Shown piece by piece: positions 1 to 7,637 of a stretch of DNA of 13,631 nucleotides. Where the stretch lies: positions 1 to 13,631 of the forward strand of contig JAKAWN010000158.1 in the NCBI GenBank assembly GCA_021827245.1. Reading direction: 5' to 3'. Positions within the stretch are counted from its first letter, which is position 1; the number at the start of each line of letters is the position of its first letter. The notes beneath the pieces were generated by a model. The model had not been told where the DNA came from and searched no databases. It saw only the letters and a list, made by a program, of their open reading frames with translations. The translations under genes were made by a program, and so were the position numbers. This DNA comes from Acidobacteriota bacterium. GTDB lineage: Bacteria > Acidobacteriota > Terriglobia > UBA7540.

Positions 1-69
1 TTGTGCCAAGGGCTGTGCGCAAATTCACAATTCACACCTTCACCCCAGAGTCTCCTTCTGGACCTAGCT

Positions 70-103
70 GCCGCTTGAACGGTGTGGTTCAGGTTGGCTT
101 TTT
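70..103 (+). terminator. Candidate rho-independent terminator of a gene left of the window
   Basis: A hairpin pairs 74-80 with 87-93 (core TGAAC/GTTCA, one G-U pair, six-base loop). An outer GCC/GGC pair is possible, and TTTTT follows at 99-103. The T-run lies on the plus-strand 3' side, so it would end a rightward transcript coming from outside the window and facing queD. The stem is modest and has an internal loop, so the call is tentative. Bases 1-69 show no gene; they hold a small tandem repeat of ATTCACA near 26-39. Confidence 0.35.
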
Positions 104-109
104 AAGGAA

Positions 110-487
110 TTAAGACTTTGGGGGACGATAGGTTGCGGATGTGGTGTCGGTTTCCCAAACCGTTACGGAACGCACGCGCACGTCATGATCCTGAATCTTT
201 CGGTCGAGTTCGCTGCCAAGATAGTAGGCCAGATTTTCAGCTGAAGGGTTGACCTGGTTAAAAGGCTCCAGGTCATTTAAGAAACGGTGGTCAAAAGATT
301 CCGCAAGCTCCTTCAGGGCAGCCCGCAAATCCGTAAAATCCACAAGCAGTCCGATGGAATTGAGCTTATCACCCGCTACGACGACTTTGACCCGATAGTT
401 GTGCCCATGGACGTTTTCACACTTCCCCTTGTAACCGCGCAGCGCGTGACCTGCGGCAAAAGAATATTCCACTGAAACCTCAAACAT
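110..487 (-). CDS. queD: 6-carboxy-5,6,7,8-tetrahydropterin synthase (QueD/PTPS family)
   Basis: This cytosolic enzyme converts dihydroneopterin triphosphate to 6-carboxytetrahydropterin, the second step from GTP towards queuosine and other 7-deazaguanines. The 125-residue product is the normal family length. Visible family residues are the zinc ligands H14, H27 and H29 (AAGH, VHGHNY), catalytic C23 just before VHGH, the FDHRFLND segment with H67, VNPSAENLA, and E112 in the C-terminal WETDT pterin-binding stretch. The ATG at 485-487 has a good GGAGGG ribosome site four bases upstream. No queC, queE or queF is nearby, so it looks like an isolated pathway gene. A plain PTPS activity cannot be excluded, but the CxxxHGH spacing fits QueD. 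Confidence 0.93.
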   Translation of the reverse strand: MFEVSVEYSFAAGHALRGYKGKCENVHGHNYRVKVVVAGDKLNSIGLLVDFTDLRAALKELAESFDHRFLNDLEPFNQVNPSAENLAYYLGSELDRKIQDHDVRVRSVTVWETDTTSATYRPPKS

Positions 488-713
488 TGACCCTCCGGCT
501 CCCTGGCCCGTGGCGTGATCCTCAGGCCGGCCTCAAACCGTCAAGGCCTCACTTCAGTCCTGCCGTTCAGGCGCCGTGTAGTTTCTTTGGGCCTTTATGC
601 CCCGAACGCGTAGCCCCAGCGGCTAAAGCCAGCCCTCTTCCAATGGCCATCACGAGGCGGCACGGCTGAAGCCCTCCCCTGACACGCCAGCCATTCATTC
701 CAACATTATCTCG
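488..713. other. Gene-free gap between queD and the dinG-like gene
   Basis: This roughly 226-base stretch lies upstream of queD and downstream of the helicase gene, both leftward. The small open frames here have no protein-like composition. A TTGACG on the minus strand near 541-546 has no convincing -10 at the right distance, so no promoter is called. The only structure noticed is a pair of near-identical short palindromes, listed separately. Confidence 0.5.
620..675. repeat. Two copies of a short palindromic repeat (CGGCTRAAGCC)
   Basis: CGGCTAAAGCC lies at 620-630 and CGGCTGAAGCC at 663-673, differing by one base and 43 bases apart. Each contains GGCT/AGCC arms around two bases, so each could form a tiny hairpin. 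Both are in the intergenic gap. They may belong to a dispersed REP-like family, but with only two copies visible that is inference. Confidence 0.35.
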
Positions 714-2657
714 CTACGGACATTCTTGCATAAATGCACTAACCTCTTCCAGCCGCGCGGCGCGGCGGTAAGCCGGCAGGCTGTTAAAAAAAACCTTTCC
801 ATATTGTTTGCGCACGATGCGGTGGTCAAGGATGCCCAGCACACCACGGTCGGATTCGCTGCGAATCAGGCGTCCGAAGCCCTGCTTGAGGGCGATCACG
901 GCCTCCGGGATCTGGTACTCGACAAAAGCGTTGCCGCCCTCCTCGTTGATCTGGCGGATTCGGGCGGCCACCACCGGGTCCGTAGGAACGGCGAAGGGCA
1001 GCCGGTCAACGATCACGGCGCTCAGTTGCTGCCCCTGTACATCAACCCCCTGCCAGAACGAGCTGGTGGCAAACAGCACGGCATGAGGCGTTGATCGAAA
1101 CTTATCCAGCAGCGCGGTTCGCGGCGCCGAACCCTGGATCATCAACGGGTAACGCAGCCGCCGGCGTACGCGTTCATAAACCGCCCGCATCTGCTGATAG
1201 GACGTAAACAGCACAAAAGCGCGGCCCTCGGTGGCTTTCAGCAGATTGACGATTTCGCTGGCCGCTCGTGGCGCGAAGTCCGGTTCGCGCGGGTCGGGAA
1301 GATGCAGCGGAGTGTACAGGATCGCCTGCCGGCCAAAGTCAAAGTGAGATTCCAGGATCTTTTCGCGGGCCATCCCGATGCCCAGGCGGCGCTTGAGAAA
1401 ATCAAATGTTCCGCCCACGGCGAGAGTGGCGGAGGTCAGGATAACCGTCCGGACCTGCCCGAACAACTTTTCACGAAGGATGGGCGAAACATCAATCGGC
1501 GACGCCTCAATGAAAACACCGCGTCCCCTTCTTTCCCACCAGTAGACCAGCGTCCGGTCGCGGCTCTCCATGATGATTTCCAGCGCCTGACGGATTTCCG
1601 CCGAGCGCCGCGCCAGATTGTTGATTTCTTCAGGCCGGTCCTTGACGCGGAGCAATTCCGTCTCAAGCCGCACCAGAGCGTTCAACAAGGCTGAGTAAGT
1701 GCCCCTGTGAACCTCCAGGAAGCTTTCGCGATTGTCGAAACTCGTGCGGCCATCGCCGGCCGGAAACAGCTCAAAGAAGAGTTCGCTGCGCCGGCGAAGC
1801 TCCCGGACTGCGCTCAGCACTTCGCCGCCTTCAAGGCCCTTCATCCTCAAAGTGGCCTCGGTGTCGCGCGCCAGCTCTTCAAGCTTGTAGTTGGAAACTT
1901 TGATGCCGAAGTACTGCGTGACAACATCCTCAATCTCATGAGCCTCGTCGAACACGACAGCCGTGTAGTCCGGAAGAAGGCTTGCGTAATCGGATTGTTT
2001 CAGCGCCAGGTCGGCAAAAAACAGGTGGTGATTCACGATGATCAGGTTGGATTCCGCCGCCCGCTGATGCATCCAGGTGATGAAGCAGCGCTCAAATTGC
2101 GGGCATTTCTGGCCGGTGCAGCTTTCCCGGCGGGCATCGACGTGCGACCACAACTCGCTCGAATCCGGAAGGCCGGCAACTTCCGTACGGTCGCCGATTT
2201 CCGTGCGGGTTTCCCATTCGCGCAGTTGACCATAAAGGCGGACTTCCTCAAGCCCGTTCAGGACCGGCTGCTTTTCCAGGTCATAGAGCTTTTGCCGGCA
2301 AAGATAGTTCTGCCGGCCCTTCATCAAGGTGGCGCGCAGCGTTGGAAAAAGCTTTCGGATGAATGGGATGTCCTTGTAAAAGAGCTGCTCCTGAAGGTTC
2401 TTGGTTCCCGTTGAGATGACCACTCGCTGCCCGCTGCGAATCAGCGGAACCAGGTAAGCGAGGGTTTTGCCCGTTCCTGTGCCGGCCTCAACAATCAGGT
2501 GCTGGCCGTTTTCAAGGGACGACTCGACGACCTCAGCCATTTCCAACTGGCCGGGGCGATACTCGAAGCTCGGATGATGGCGGGCCAGCCAGCCTGACGG
2601 GCCGAAAATCCGTTCGAGCGGCGCTTTTTCCGATATTCCGCGACTGTTGACAGCCAT
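714..2657 (-). CDS. dinG: DinG/YoaA-family ATP-dependent DNA helicase (XPD-like, Fe-S)
   Basis: This is a superfamily 2, 5'-3' DNA helicase of the XPD/DinG group, which works on forks, D-loops and R-loops. Numbering here runs from an in-frame GTG at 2684, giving 656 residues. YRPGQ (42-46) is the Q-motif, GTGTGKT (68-74) the Walker A, and C129, C189, C194 and C200 the expected four Fe-S ligands. NHHLFF is at 218-223, DEAH at 246-249, and motif VI contains QGFGRLIR (601-608). There is no N-terminal exonuclease domain, so it resembles YoaA or E. coli DinG rather than Firmicutes DinG. I chose the ATG at 2655-2657 (residue 10) over the GTG; neither has a clear ribosome site, so the start is uncertain. 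It is divergent from der. Confidence 0.93.
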   Translation of the reverse strand: MAVNSRGISEKAPLERIFGPSGWLARHHPSFEYRPGQLEMAEVVESSLENGQHLIVEAGTGTGKTLAYLVPLIRSGQRVVISTGTKNLQEQLFYKDIPFIRKLFPTLRATLMKGRQNYLCRQKLYDLEKQPVLNGLEEVRLYGQLREWETRTEIGDRTEVAGLPDSSELWSHVDARRESCTGQKCPQFERCFITWMHQRAAESNLIIVNHHLFFADLALKQSDYASLLPDYTAVVFDEAHEIEDVVTQYFGIKVSNYKLEELARDTEATLRMKGLEGGEVLSAVRELRRRSELFFELFPAGDGRTSFDNRESFLEVHRGTYSALLNALVRLETELLRVKDRPEEINNLARRSAEIRQALEIIMESRDRTLVYWWERRGRGVFIEASPIDVSPILREKLFGQVRTVILTSATLAVGGTFDFLKRRLGIGMAREKILESHFDFGRQAILYTPLHLPDPREPDFAPRAASEIVNLLKATEGRAFVLFTSYQQMRAVYERVRRRLRYPLMIQGSAPRTALLDKFRSTPHAVLFATSSFWQGVDVQGQQLSAVIVDRLPFAVPTDPVVAARIRQINEEGGNAFVEYQIPEAVIALKQGFGRLIRSESDRGVLGILDHRIVRKQYGKVFFNSLPAYRRAARLEEVSAFMQECP

Positions 2658-2709
2658 GTTGTACGGTACAGACCCGACAGACACCCGAAGGTCAATCTGG
2701 CAGGAGACT

Positions 2710-2736
2710 ACAACCTCACGTTAGACTGTAGGTTGT
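2710..2736. promoter_or_regulatory. Inverted repeat between divergent dinG-like and der genes (operator-like)
   Basis: ACAACCT (2710-2716) is matched perfectly by AGGTTGT (2730-2736) with 13 bases between. An overlapping shorter pair, CTACA (2708-2712) and TGTAG (2727-2731), adds to the symmetry. It lies in the roughly 140-base region between two divergent starts, where a repressor operator or shared control site would be expected. No convincing sigma-70 promoter could be assigned next to it on either strand, so the role is inferred from position alone. Confidence 0.3.
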
Positions 2737-2801
2737 TCACTGGCAAGAATAACACAGAAGCTTCACGGCTGATTCCAGCCAGCCTTGCAGGTATGAGGTC
2801 T

Positions 2802-4118
2802 ATGCAGAAGTTGCCGCTTATCGTCATTCTCGGACGCCCCAACGTGGGCAAATCAACGCTCTTCAATCGAGTTGTGGGCAGCCGCCGCGCGCTGGTGGGA
2901 AATGAGCCGGGGATGACCCGCGACCGCATCGAAGAGACCGCCGAATGGCAGGGGAAGCGCTTCAATCTGGTGGATACGGGCGGGATCGTCCCGCAGGACC
3001 GGGATATGATTGCCACGGAAGTTTTGCGGCACGCGCAAATGGCGATCGAAAAGGCGGCACACCTGATTCTGGTGATCGACGGGCGCGAAGGAGTGCTTCC
3101 CCTCGACGAAGAACTCTGCAACCTGCTGCGGCAGACGGGCAAACGCGTTTCCGTGGCCGTTAACAAGATCGACCTTCCAATGCACACTCCCCTTGCTGCG
3201 GAGGCTGCCCGCCTGGGCATCGCGGACACCTTTCCTGTTTCGGCTGAACATGGCCTGGGAGTCGACCAACTGCTCGACCACGTCACGGCAGATTTGCAGA
3301 CTCCGGAAGAGGTTGCTGCCGGCGCTGAAGAACCGGTAAGGATCGCCATCATCGGGCGACCCAATGTCGGCAAGTCGACGCTGCTCAATTGCCTGGCCGG
3401 GCAGGAGCGTTCCATCGTCACGCCGGTGGCCGGGACCACCCGCGATGCCGTGGACGTGGAAGTGGAGCGAGATGGCGCAAGGTACGTGTTTGTGGATACG
3501 GCCGGCATCCGGCGCAAAGGGAAGACCAAGCTGCTGGCGGAGAAGCTGAGCGTGATCCAGGCGCGAAAGCATCTGGAGAGCGCTGACATTGCCCTGGTGG
3601 TGATTGACGCCGGGGAAGGCGTGACCGCTCCCGATACGCACATCGCCGGCTATGCTCATGAGAGCCGCCGTTCCGCCATCCTGGTGGTGAATAAATGGGA
3701 TGCCATCCAGAAGGGGCCAACCGTTACACGTGATTACACGCAGGAACTGCGCGAGCGCATGAAGTTCCTGGATTACGCGCCGATAGTGTTCATTTCAGCT
3801 CTGAAGGGGCAACGAATTGAGAGCCTGTGGCGGGTGATCGCCGAGGTGACTGCGGCCCGCAGAATCCGTGTGCCGACTTCACAGATGAACGCGTTTCTGA
3901 AGGGGATTGATCTCCGGCGACTTCCCAGTTTTCGCGGCCGTCCTTTGCGCGTTTATTATCTGACTCAAGCCGGTGTTTCTCCGCCCACCTTCATTGCGTT
4001 CACCAATCGCGCCGGGAAACTCCACTTTTCCATCGAGCGGTTTCTCGAGAACCGCATTCGGGAAACATTTGGCTTTGTCGGGAGCCCCATTGTCATCAAA
4101 TCGCGGTCCCGGACGTGA
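2802..4118 (+). CDS. der: Ribosome-assembly GTPase Der (EngA), double G domain
   Basis: Der is an essential tandem GTPase that helps assemble the 50S ribosomal subunit. The 438-residue product has two complete G domains, each with a GRPNVGKST P-loop (residues 11-19 and 185-193), DTGG and DTAG G3 motifs, and NKID and NKWD G4 motifs. A KH-like C-terminal domain follows (from about 370, RRLPSFRGRPLRVYY), ending in a basic tail. Length and order are normal. I chose the ATG at 2802 because the protein then begins just before the first P-loop strand, as in other Der proteins; AGG lies three bases upstream. Starts at 2793 (ATG) or 2733 (TTG) would only add unconserved residues. It is divergent from the helicase gene. 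Confidence 0.96.
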   Translation: MQKLPLIVILGRPNVGKSTLFNRVVGSRRALVGNEPGMTRDRIEETAEWQGKRFNLVDTGGIVPQDRDMIATEVLRHAQMAIEKAAHLILVIDGREGVLPLDEELCNLLRQTGKRVSVAVNKIDLPMHTPLAAEAARLGIADTFPVSAEHGLGVDQLLDHVTADLQTPEEVAAGAEEPVRIAIIGRPNVGKSTLLNCLAGQERSIVTPVAGTTRDAVDVEVERDGARYVFVDTAGIRRKGKTKLLAEKLSVIQARKHLESADIALVVIDAGEGVTAPDTHIAGYAHESRRSAILVVNKWDAIQKGPTVTRDYTQELRERMKFLDYAPIVFISALKGQRIESLWRVIAEVTAARRIRVPTSQMNAFLKGIDLRRLPSFRGRPLRVYYLTQAGVSPPTFIAFTNRAGKLHFSIERFLENRIRETFGFVGSPIVIKSRSRT

Positions 4119-4192
4119 ACTTTCCGAGGCGAATAAAAGTCGAGAAAATGGTGAAAATCTGTTAATTTAGTGTAAAATTCATTGCATCTTGT

Positions 4193-4223
4193 TTGACCTT
4201 GGTGGTCACGGTAGTGCTATGCT
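4193..4223 (+). promoter_or_regulatory. Candidate sigma-70-type promoter for the PIN/TRAM-ispD-ispF block
   Basis: TTGACC at 4193-4198 could be a -35 box. TATGCT at 4218-4223 could be a -10, preceded by TG at 4215-4216 in the extended -10 position. The 19-base spacer is longer than ideal. The site lies in an AT-rich 193-base gap after der, about 90 bases before the next start codon. No der terminator was recognised in this gap. Confidence 0.4.
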
Positions 4224-4311
4224 GAGCTCAAGTTAATCTATGCCTGCCTAACCCGAGGCAACATGCTTGGAGTAACGTTTCCGAAATCATACAGAAGGGA
4301 GCCAGGAATAA

Positions 4312-5331
4312 ATGTCATGGGAGATGTCGACTATTCGGGTAATATTCATTGTTTCCGTCATTACGGCTGCTTACCACTTGCGGCCATTTCACTGGTCATC
4401 ATTAGTGTCATCCCTGGTTGGCGCGGCGTTGGCATCGGCTTTTATTATCATCGAGATGCGCCTCAGGAAAGCCAGCCTTAAACGCCTGATCGGCGCGGTT
4501 GTCGGTGCGTCCCTGGGTGTACTGGGCGCATTGGTAGTCAGCCATTTGCTGAGCCTGACCTCGCTCGAGAAGATGTCTGTTTCATATGTCCAGATTACTC
4601 TTCTTCTTCTGCTGGGCTATATTGGTCTGGTTGTCGGGGCTTCCAAGGGTGACATGCTGAACCTGGCCGCGATGGGCGGTATTTTCGCCGCTGAGCGGCA
4701 GGGCAGGAAAAGCAGCAAGATTCTCGACACCAGCGTGATCATCGACGGCCGCATTGCCGATATCTGCGAAACAGGATTTATCGAGGGGCCATTGATCCTC
4801 CCGCAATTTGTGCTTCGCGAATTACAGCTTGTGGCTGACTCGACCGACCCGCTCAAGCGCAACCGTGGAAGGCGCGGCCTTGACGTCATGCAACGGATCC
4901 AGAAAACACCCTCTGTTCAGGTACAGATTGTGGAAGAGGACTTTCCTCAGATCCGTGAGGTCGATCTCAAGTTGATCGAGCTGGCCAAAAAATTCGAGGG
5001 CAAAATCCTCACCAACGATTTCAACCTGAACAAGGTTGCGCAGCTTCAGCACGTCCCGGTCCTGAATATCAATGAGCTGGCCAACGCTCTGAAGCCCGTG
5101 GTTCTTCCCGGTGAAATCATGCGGGTGTTTATCCTTAAGGAAGGCAAGGAATACAATCAGGGCGTTGCCTATCTGGATGATGGTACGATGGTCGTGGTGG
5201 ATAACGCCAAGAAGATGATCTCCAAGACGATTGATATTTCCGTGACCAGCGTCTTGCAGACAACGGCTGGGAAGATGATCTTCGGGAAATACGAGAACGC
5301 CAAACAGCGAATCGAGGTGGCTCAGTCCTAG
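4312..5331 (+). CDS. Membrane-anchored PIN/TRAM-domain protein (YacL type)
   Basis: The 339-residue product has four hydrophobic segments (about 8-20, 30-47, 59-80 and 92-110). A PIN nuclease-fold domain follows from about 136 ([12 protein letters not shown], with D139 and D145). TND at 234-236 supplies another conserved acidic residue, and a TRAM-like beta domain runs from about 265 to 330. This is the architecture of Bacillus YacL. PIN domains are typically metal-dependent RNases and TRAM domains bind RNA, but the substrate of this family is not something I can state. The ATG at 4312 has AGGA four bases upstream. The gene lies directly before ispD and ispF, as yacL does in Bacillus, which supports the identification and suggests co-transcription. 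The cytoplasmic side should carry the PIN and TRAM domains. Confidence 0.88.
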   Translation: MSWEMSTIRVIFIVSVITAAYHLRPFHWSSLVSSLVGAALASAFIIIEMRLRKASLKRLIGAVVGASLGVLGALVVSHLLSLTSLEKMSVSYVQITLLLLLGYIGLVVGASKGDMLNLAAMGGIFAAERQGRKSSKILDTSVIIDGRIADICETGFIEGPLILPQFVLRELQLVADSTDPLKRNRGRRGLDVMQRIQKTPSVQVQIVEEDFPQIREVDLKLIELAKKFEGKILTNDFNLNKVAQLQHVPVLNINELANALKPVVLPGEIMRVFILKEGKEYNQGVAYLDDGTMVVVDNAKKMISKTIDISVTSVLQTTAGKMIFGKYENAKQRIEVAQS

Positions 5332-5371
5332 CACCCCGGCAGGTGCGTCCTGAAACGGCCGGGAGCGGCCG
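5331..5371 (+). other. Two small hairpins between the PIN/TRAM gene and ispD
   Basis: GCACC (5331-5335) pairs with GGTGC (5342-5346), starting at the last base of the preceding stop codon. CGGCC (5356-5360) pairs with GGCCG (5367-5371). No T-run follows either stem directly; TTTT appears only at 5383-5386. They could be a weak terminator or attenuator or an RNA-processing site inside an operon. I cannot choose between these, and the stems are short. Confidence 0.3.
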
Positions 5372-5395
5372 ACGGGAGCCGGTTTTATTCCTACA

Positions 5396-6112
5396 ATGAA
5401 AGTCCTAGCGATTATTCCTGCTGCGGGCGCGGGCGTCCGCATGGGTGGAGAAACACCCAAGCAATTTCTTTCCCTCGAGGGCGTGCCGATTGTCGTCCAT
5501 ACCCTGAGGAAGTTCAGCGACGCGGATACCATAGACGAGATATATCTGGGTGTGCGGCCTGAAGACATGGATCGCGCCCATGCCGAGATTCAGAGGGAAA
5601 GCTTCAGCAAGCCAGTCCGCGTTGTGGCGGGAGGCGTGACACGGCAACAGACCGTTACCCTTGCGTTGCGGGAGGTGCGGTCGAACGCGGAAATCGTCGT
5701 GGTTCACGATGCGGTGCGCCCTTTCGTAACCACGGAGATGATCCGCCTGGCGGTTGAGGCAGCACGCAAATCGGGTGCGGCGATTCTCGGCATCCCGAGT
5801 GTTGACACCGTGAAGCAGGTGGAGCGGCAAACGATTCTAGGCACCATCCCGCGCGAACGCATTGTGCTGGCTCAAACCCCGCAGGCGTTCCACTTCGATG
5901 TTCTCAAGGAAGCCTGCGACCGGGCGGAAGCAGACGGTTACGAAGGAACGGATGAATCGAGCCTGGTGGAACGCCTGGGCCGCACGGTTACGGTATTGAT
6001 GGGATCAGACCGGAACATCAAGATTACCAAGCCTTCCGATTTGCCGCTGGCTCGCCTCTTTCTTGCCCAGGAACACGAACAGGCAGAACGCCGCGCAAGA
6101 ACGCTCCTGTAA
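5396..6112 (+). CDS. ispD: 2-C-methyl-D-erythritol 4-phosphate cytidylyltransferase IspD
   Basis: IspD couples CTP to methylerythritol phosphate, the third step of the non-mevalonate isoprenoid pathway, in the cytosol. The 238-residue length is typical. The N-terminal nucleotide-binding signature PAAGAGVRMGGETPKQF (8-24) contains the catalytic R15 and K22. VHDAVRPF, GIPSVDTVKQV, AQTPQAF, GTDESSLVE and the C-terminal NIKITKP (K209) follow in the expected order. The ATG at 5396 begins directly at the signature strand; the nearest GGGAG is about 18 bases upstream, so the ribosome site is poor and translation may depend on the preceding gene. A charged tail (EHEQAERRARTLL) extends past the conserved core. 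ispF follows after 74 bases. Confidence 0.96.
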   Translation: MKVLAIIPAAGAGVRMGGETPKQFLSLEGVPIVVHTLRKFSDADTIDEIYLGVRPEDMDRAHAEIQRESFSKPVRVVAGGVTRQQTVTLALREVRSNAEIVVVHDAVRPFVTTEMIRLAVEAARKSGAAILGIPSVDTVKQVERQTILGTIPRERIVLAQTPQAFHFDVLKEACDRAEADGYEGTDESSLVERLGRTVTVLMGSDRNIKITKPSDLPLARLFLAQEHEQAERRARTLL

Positions 6113-6186
6113 GAGGGAATCCCGGTAAAATAGAGTCCTGAAAATCGGGCTCCGCTGAAGGCCGAGAAAAAACGAGAGAAAAGACT

Positions 6187-6726
6187 GTGAACTCCAAGTG
6201 CGCGGACCGAATCGGTTTTGGAAATGACGTGCACCGGCTGGCTGCCGGACGCAAGTTGATTCTCGGCGGCATCCACATCCCGTTTGAACGAGGGCCAGTG
6301 GGACATTCCGATGGTGACGCGCTGGCTCACGCCGTCTGCGACGCTCTGCTGGGAGCGGCCGCGCTGGGAGACATCGGGCAGCACTTTCCCGACACCTCGC
6401 CCGAGTGGCACGACGCTTCGAGTCTGTTGTTCCTGCAGCGAGCCCGGGAACTGCTGGATGCCGCGGGCTATCGAATCGCCAACGTGGATTCAACCATCAG
6501 CCTGGAACGGCCCAAGCTTGCGCCTTTTGTTTCACAGATGCGAGAAAAGATTGCTGAATCGCTCGGAATCCTCCCCGACCAGGTAAGCATTAAGGCAAAA
6601 ACCGGCGAAGGCATTGACGCCGTTGGCAAGGGCGAGGCCATCCGCGCGGATGCTGTCGTCCTGATTGAATCGCTTGCTGCTGAATTCCCTCGGCCAAAGC
6701 CGCGTACGCAAGGGCAGTGGGTATAG
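6187..6726 (+). CDS. ispF: 2-C-methyl-D-erythritol 2,4-cyclodiphosphate synthase IspF
   Basis: IspF cyclises CDP-methylerythritol 2-phosphate with release of CMP, the fifth step of the non-mevalonate pathway; the enzyme is a homotrimer with a zinc site. The 179-residue product shows the zinc ligands D14, H16 and H48 (GNDVHR and ALAHAVCDA), GHSDGD (39-44), the GDIGQHFPDT loop (61-70), and the C-terminal KTGEGIDAVGKGEAI region. The last roughly 17 residues after LIESL are an unconserved tail. The start is a GTG at 6187 with only a weak purine-rich stretch upstream. An ATG-only annotation would lose the zinc ligands, so GTG is right. It sits after ispD as in many bacteria and is probably in the same transcript. 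Confidence 0.95.
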   Translation: MNSKCADRIGFGNDVHRLAAGRKLILGGIHIPFERGPVGHSDGDALAHAVCDALLGAAALGDIGQHFPDTSPEWHDASSLLFLQRARELLDAAGYRIANVDSTISLERPKLAPFVSQMREKIAESLGILPDQVSIKAKTGEGIDAVGKGEAIRADAVVLIESLAAEFPRPKPRTQGQWV

Positions 6727-6869
6727 GGCGGCCGCAGCAAATCTCCACAAAAGACCCGCCGCGAACGAAGATTTCACTTATCGGTGTAAGATCTCAGGGA
6801 ATGTTCTCAATCCGAAAAGGGAGGGGTATTGTCGCTCCCATCCCTGCCATCTGCTATCACTGAATTCAC

Positions 6870-6898
6870 TTGCAATCCTTGAAACCGGAGCTTAGCAT
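6870..6898 (+). promoter_or_regulatory. Candidate promoter of the CBS-pair gene
   Basis: TTGCAA (6870-6875) and TAGCAT (6893-6898) are separated by 17 bases; each matches four of six consensus positions. The predicted start, near 6905, gives a leader of about 25 bases to the ATG at 6931. The 204-base gap after ispF holds no other feature I can support. Confidence 0.4.
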
Positions 6899-6930
6899 TA
6901 GGGTCACAATTCCTTTCCGAGGTGAATCCT

Positions 6931-7365
6931 ATGACGGTTTCGACCTTGACCGAATCGCGTGGGGAAGTCTTCTCGATTACGGAGGCCACGACAGTTTATG
7001 AAGCTGCTCGTTACCTCCGTGAGAAGCAAGTCCGTGCGGTGGCCGTTTGTAACGACCAGGGAAAAGTGGTAGGGGTTGTTTCACAAAGCGATATCTCCGA
7101 CAAAGTTGCCGCAGAGAACAAGTGTCCTGAATGGGTCCGCGCATCGGAGATCATGAGCAGGAGCCTGGTTATGGTCTCGCCGGAAAAATCGCTCGAGGAA
7201 TGCCTGGACCTGATGGAAAAGCACGGCATTTATCACCTGCTCGTAGTCGCGGAAAACAATGCCTACCGCGGGATGATCTCGATCCAGGATTTGCTGAAGG
7301 TTATTGCGATACAAAATCGAACTCGCGCCGATAGTCTGGAAGACTATATTGTAGGCAGGCGTTAG
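6931..7365 (+). CDS. CBS-domain pair protein
   Basis: This 144-residue cytosolic protein consists almost entirely of two CBS motifs (about 12-60 and 75-130). VGVVSQSDISDKV closes the first and RGMISIQDLLKVI the second, the usual helix ends of CBS repeats. Stand-alone CBS pairs usually sense adenosine nucleotides or other ligands and act on partner proteins; the partner here is unknown. I chose the ATG at 6931 because GAGG lies eight bases upstream. A GTG at 6922 would overlap that ribosome site. Nothing in the flanking genes (ispF, glpD) identifies its target. Confidence 0.88.
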   Translation: MTVSTLTESRGEVFSITEATTVYEAARYLREKQVRAVAVCNDQGKVVGVVSQSDISDKVAAENKCPEWVRASEIMSRSLVMVSPEKSLEECLDLMEKHGIYHLLVVAENNAYRGMISIQDLLKVIAIQNRTRADSLEDYIVGRR

Positions 7366-7374
7366 TCTCAGGGG

Positions 7375-7400
7375 CGCCCTTCAGGAAGGGTGTTATAGTT
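7375..7400 (+). terminator. Terminator-like hairpin after the CBS-pair gene
   Basis: CGCCCTT (7375-7381) pairs with AAGGGTG (7386-7392) around the loop CAGG, giving seven pairs with one G-U. TTATAGTT follows. It begins ten bases after the CBS stop codon. The T-tract is interrupted, so termination may be leaky. Confidence 0.5.
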
Positions 7401-7404
7401 GAGT

Positions 7405-7564
7405 GGCCTTGCGTGCATATGCTCGTCGGGCAAGGCGCACCCGTCCGCCTCCTCGCCAAGGGCGTGCGGAAGTACGGCGCCCTGAATCACTCTGCCGGAA
7501 AAACAAAGCCACTCGCGGCGTGTTGCCGGCCTGGTCAGTTGCCACACGCGGAGGTTGCCGGCAA
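7405..7564 (+). repeat. Inverted repeats in the region upstream of glpD
   Basis: The 290-base gap before glpD is not protein-like in its first half but contains several inverted repeats. GCCTTGC near 7406 and GCAAGGC near 7430 form one pair. TTGCCGGC occurs at 7523-7530 and again at 7555-7562; the second copy is part of the perfect palindrome TTGCCGGCAA (7555-7564), so 7523-7530 can pair with 7557-7564 over eight bases. A competing stem GCGTGT/ACACGC (7518-7523 with 7544-7549) is also possible. Alternative pairings of this kind suit a regulated leader, but no known riboswitch class was recognised. Confidence 0.35.
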
Positions 7565-7568
7565 TCAC

Positions 7569-7637
7569 ATGGACACGTGCAGAGTCTGCAACGTACCATA
7601 TGCGCCGGAAGAGTTTCGGTGCCATCATGAATCTTAG
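7569..7637 (+). CDS. Possible cysteine-rich microprotein upstream of glpD
   Basis: A 22-codon frame starts at ATG 7569 and ends at TAG 7635-7637, 20 bases before glpD. The peptide has C4, C7, C18, H19 and H20 (C-x2-C-x10-C-H-H), a pattern that could bind one zinc ion or be a relic of a zinc-ribbon gene. The nearest GGAGG is 14 bases upstream, too far for a good ribosome site. It could equally be chance. No homologue is known to me. Confidence 0.18.
   Translation: MDTCRVCNVPYAPEEFRCHHES

Noticed and set aside
541..546. TTGACG on the minus strand as a -35 box for queD
   Set aside because: No acceptable -10 sequence lies 15-19 bases downstream.
1707..2414. A 235-codon plus-strand frame opposite the helicase gene
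   Set aside because: The minus strand here encodes the Fe-S region and DEAH box of the helicase; the opposing frame shows no family features.
2708..3643. A 311-codon open frame on the minus strand opposite der
   Set aside because: It is serine/arginine/proline-rich, has no recognisable domain and lies entirely across der, whose two G domains are unmistakable. It is a GC-rich shadow frame.
4822..5568. A 248-codon minus-strand frame opposite the PIN/TRAM gene and ispD
   Set aside because: It spans two real genes and their gap, has no domain signature and has the composition of antisense sequence.
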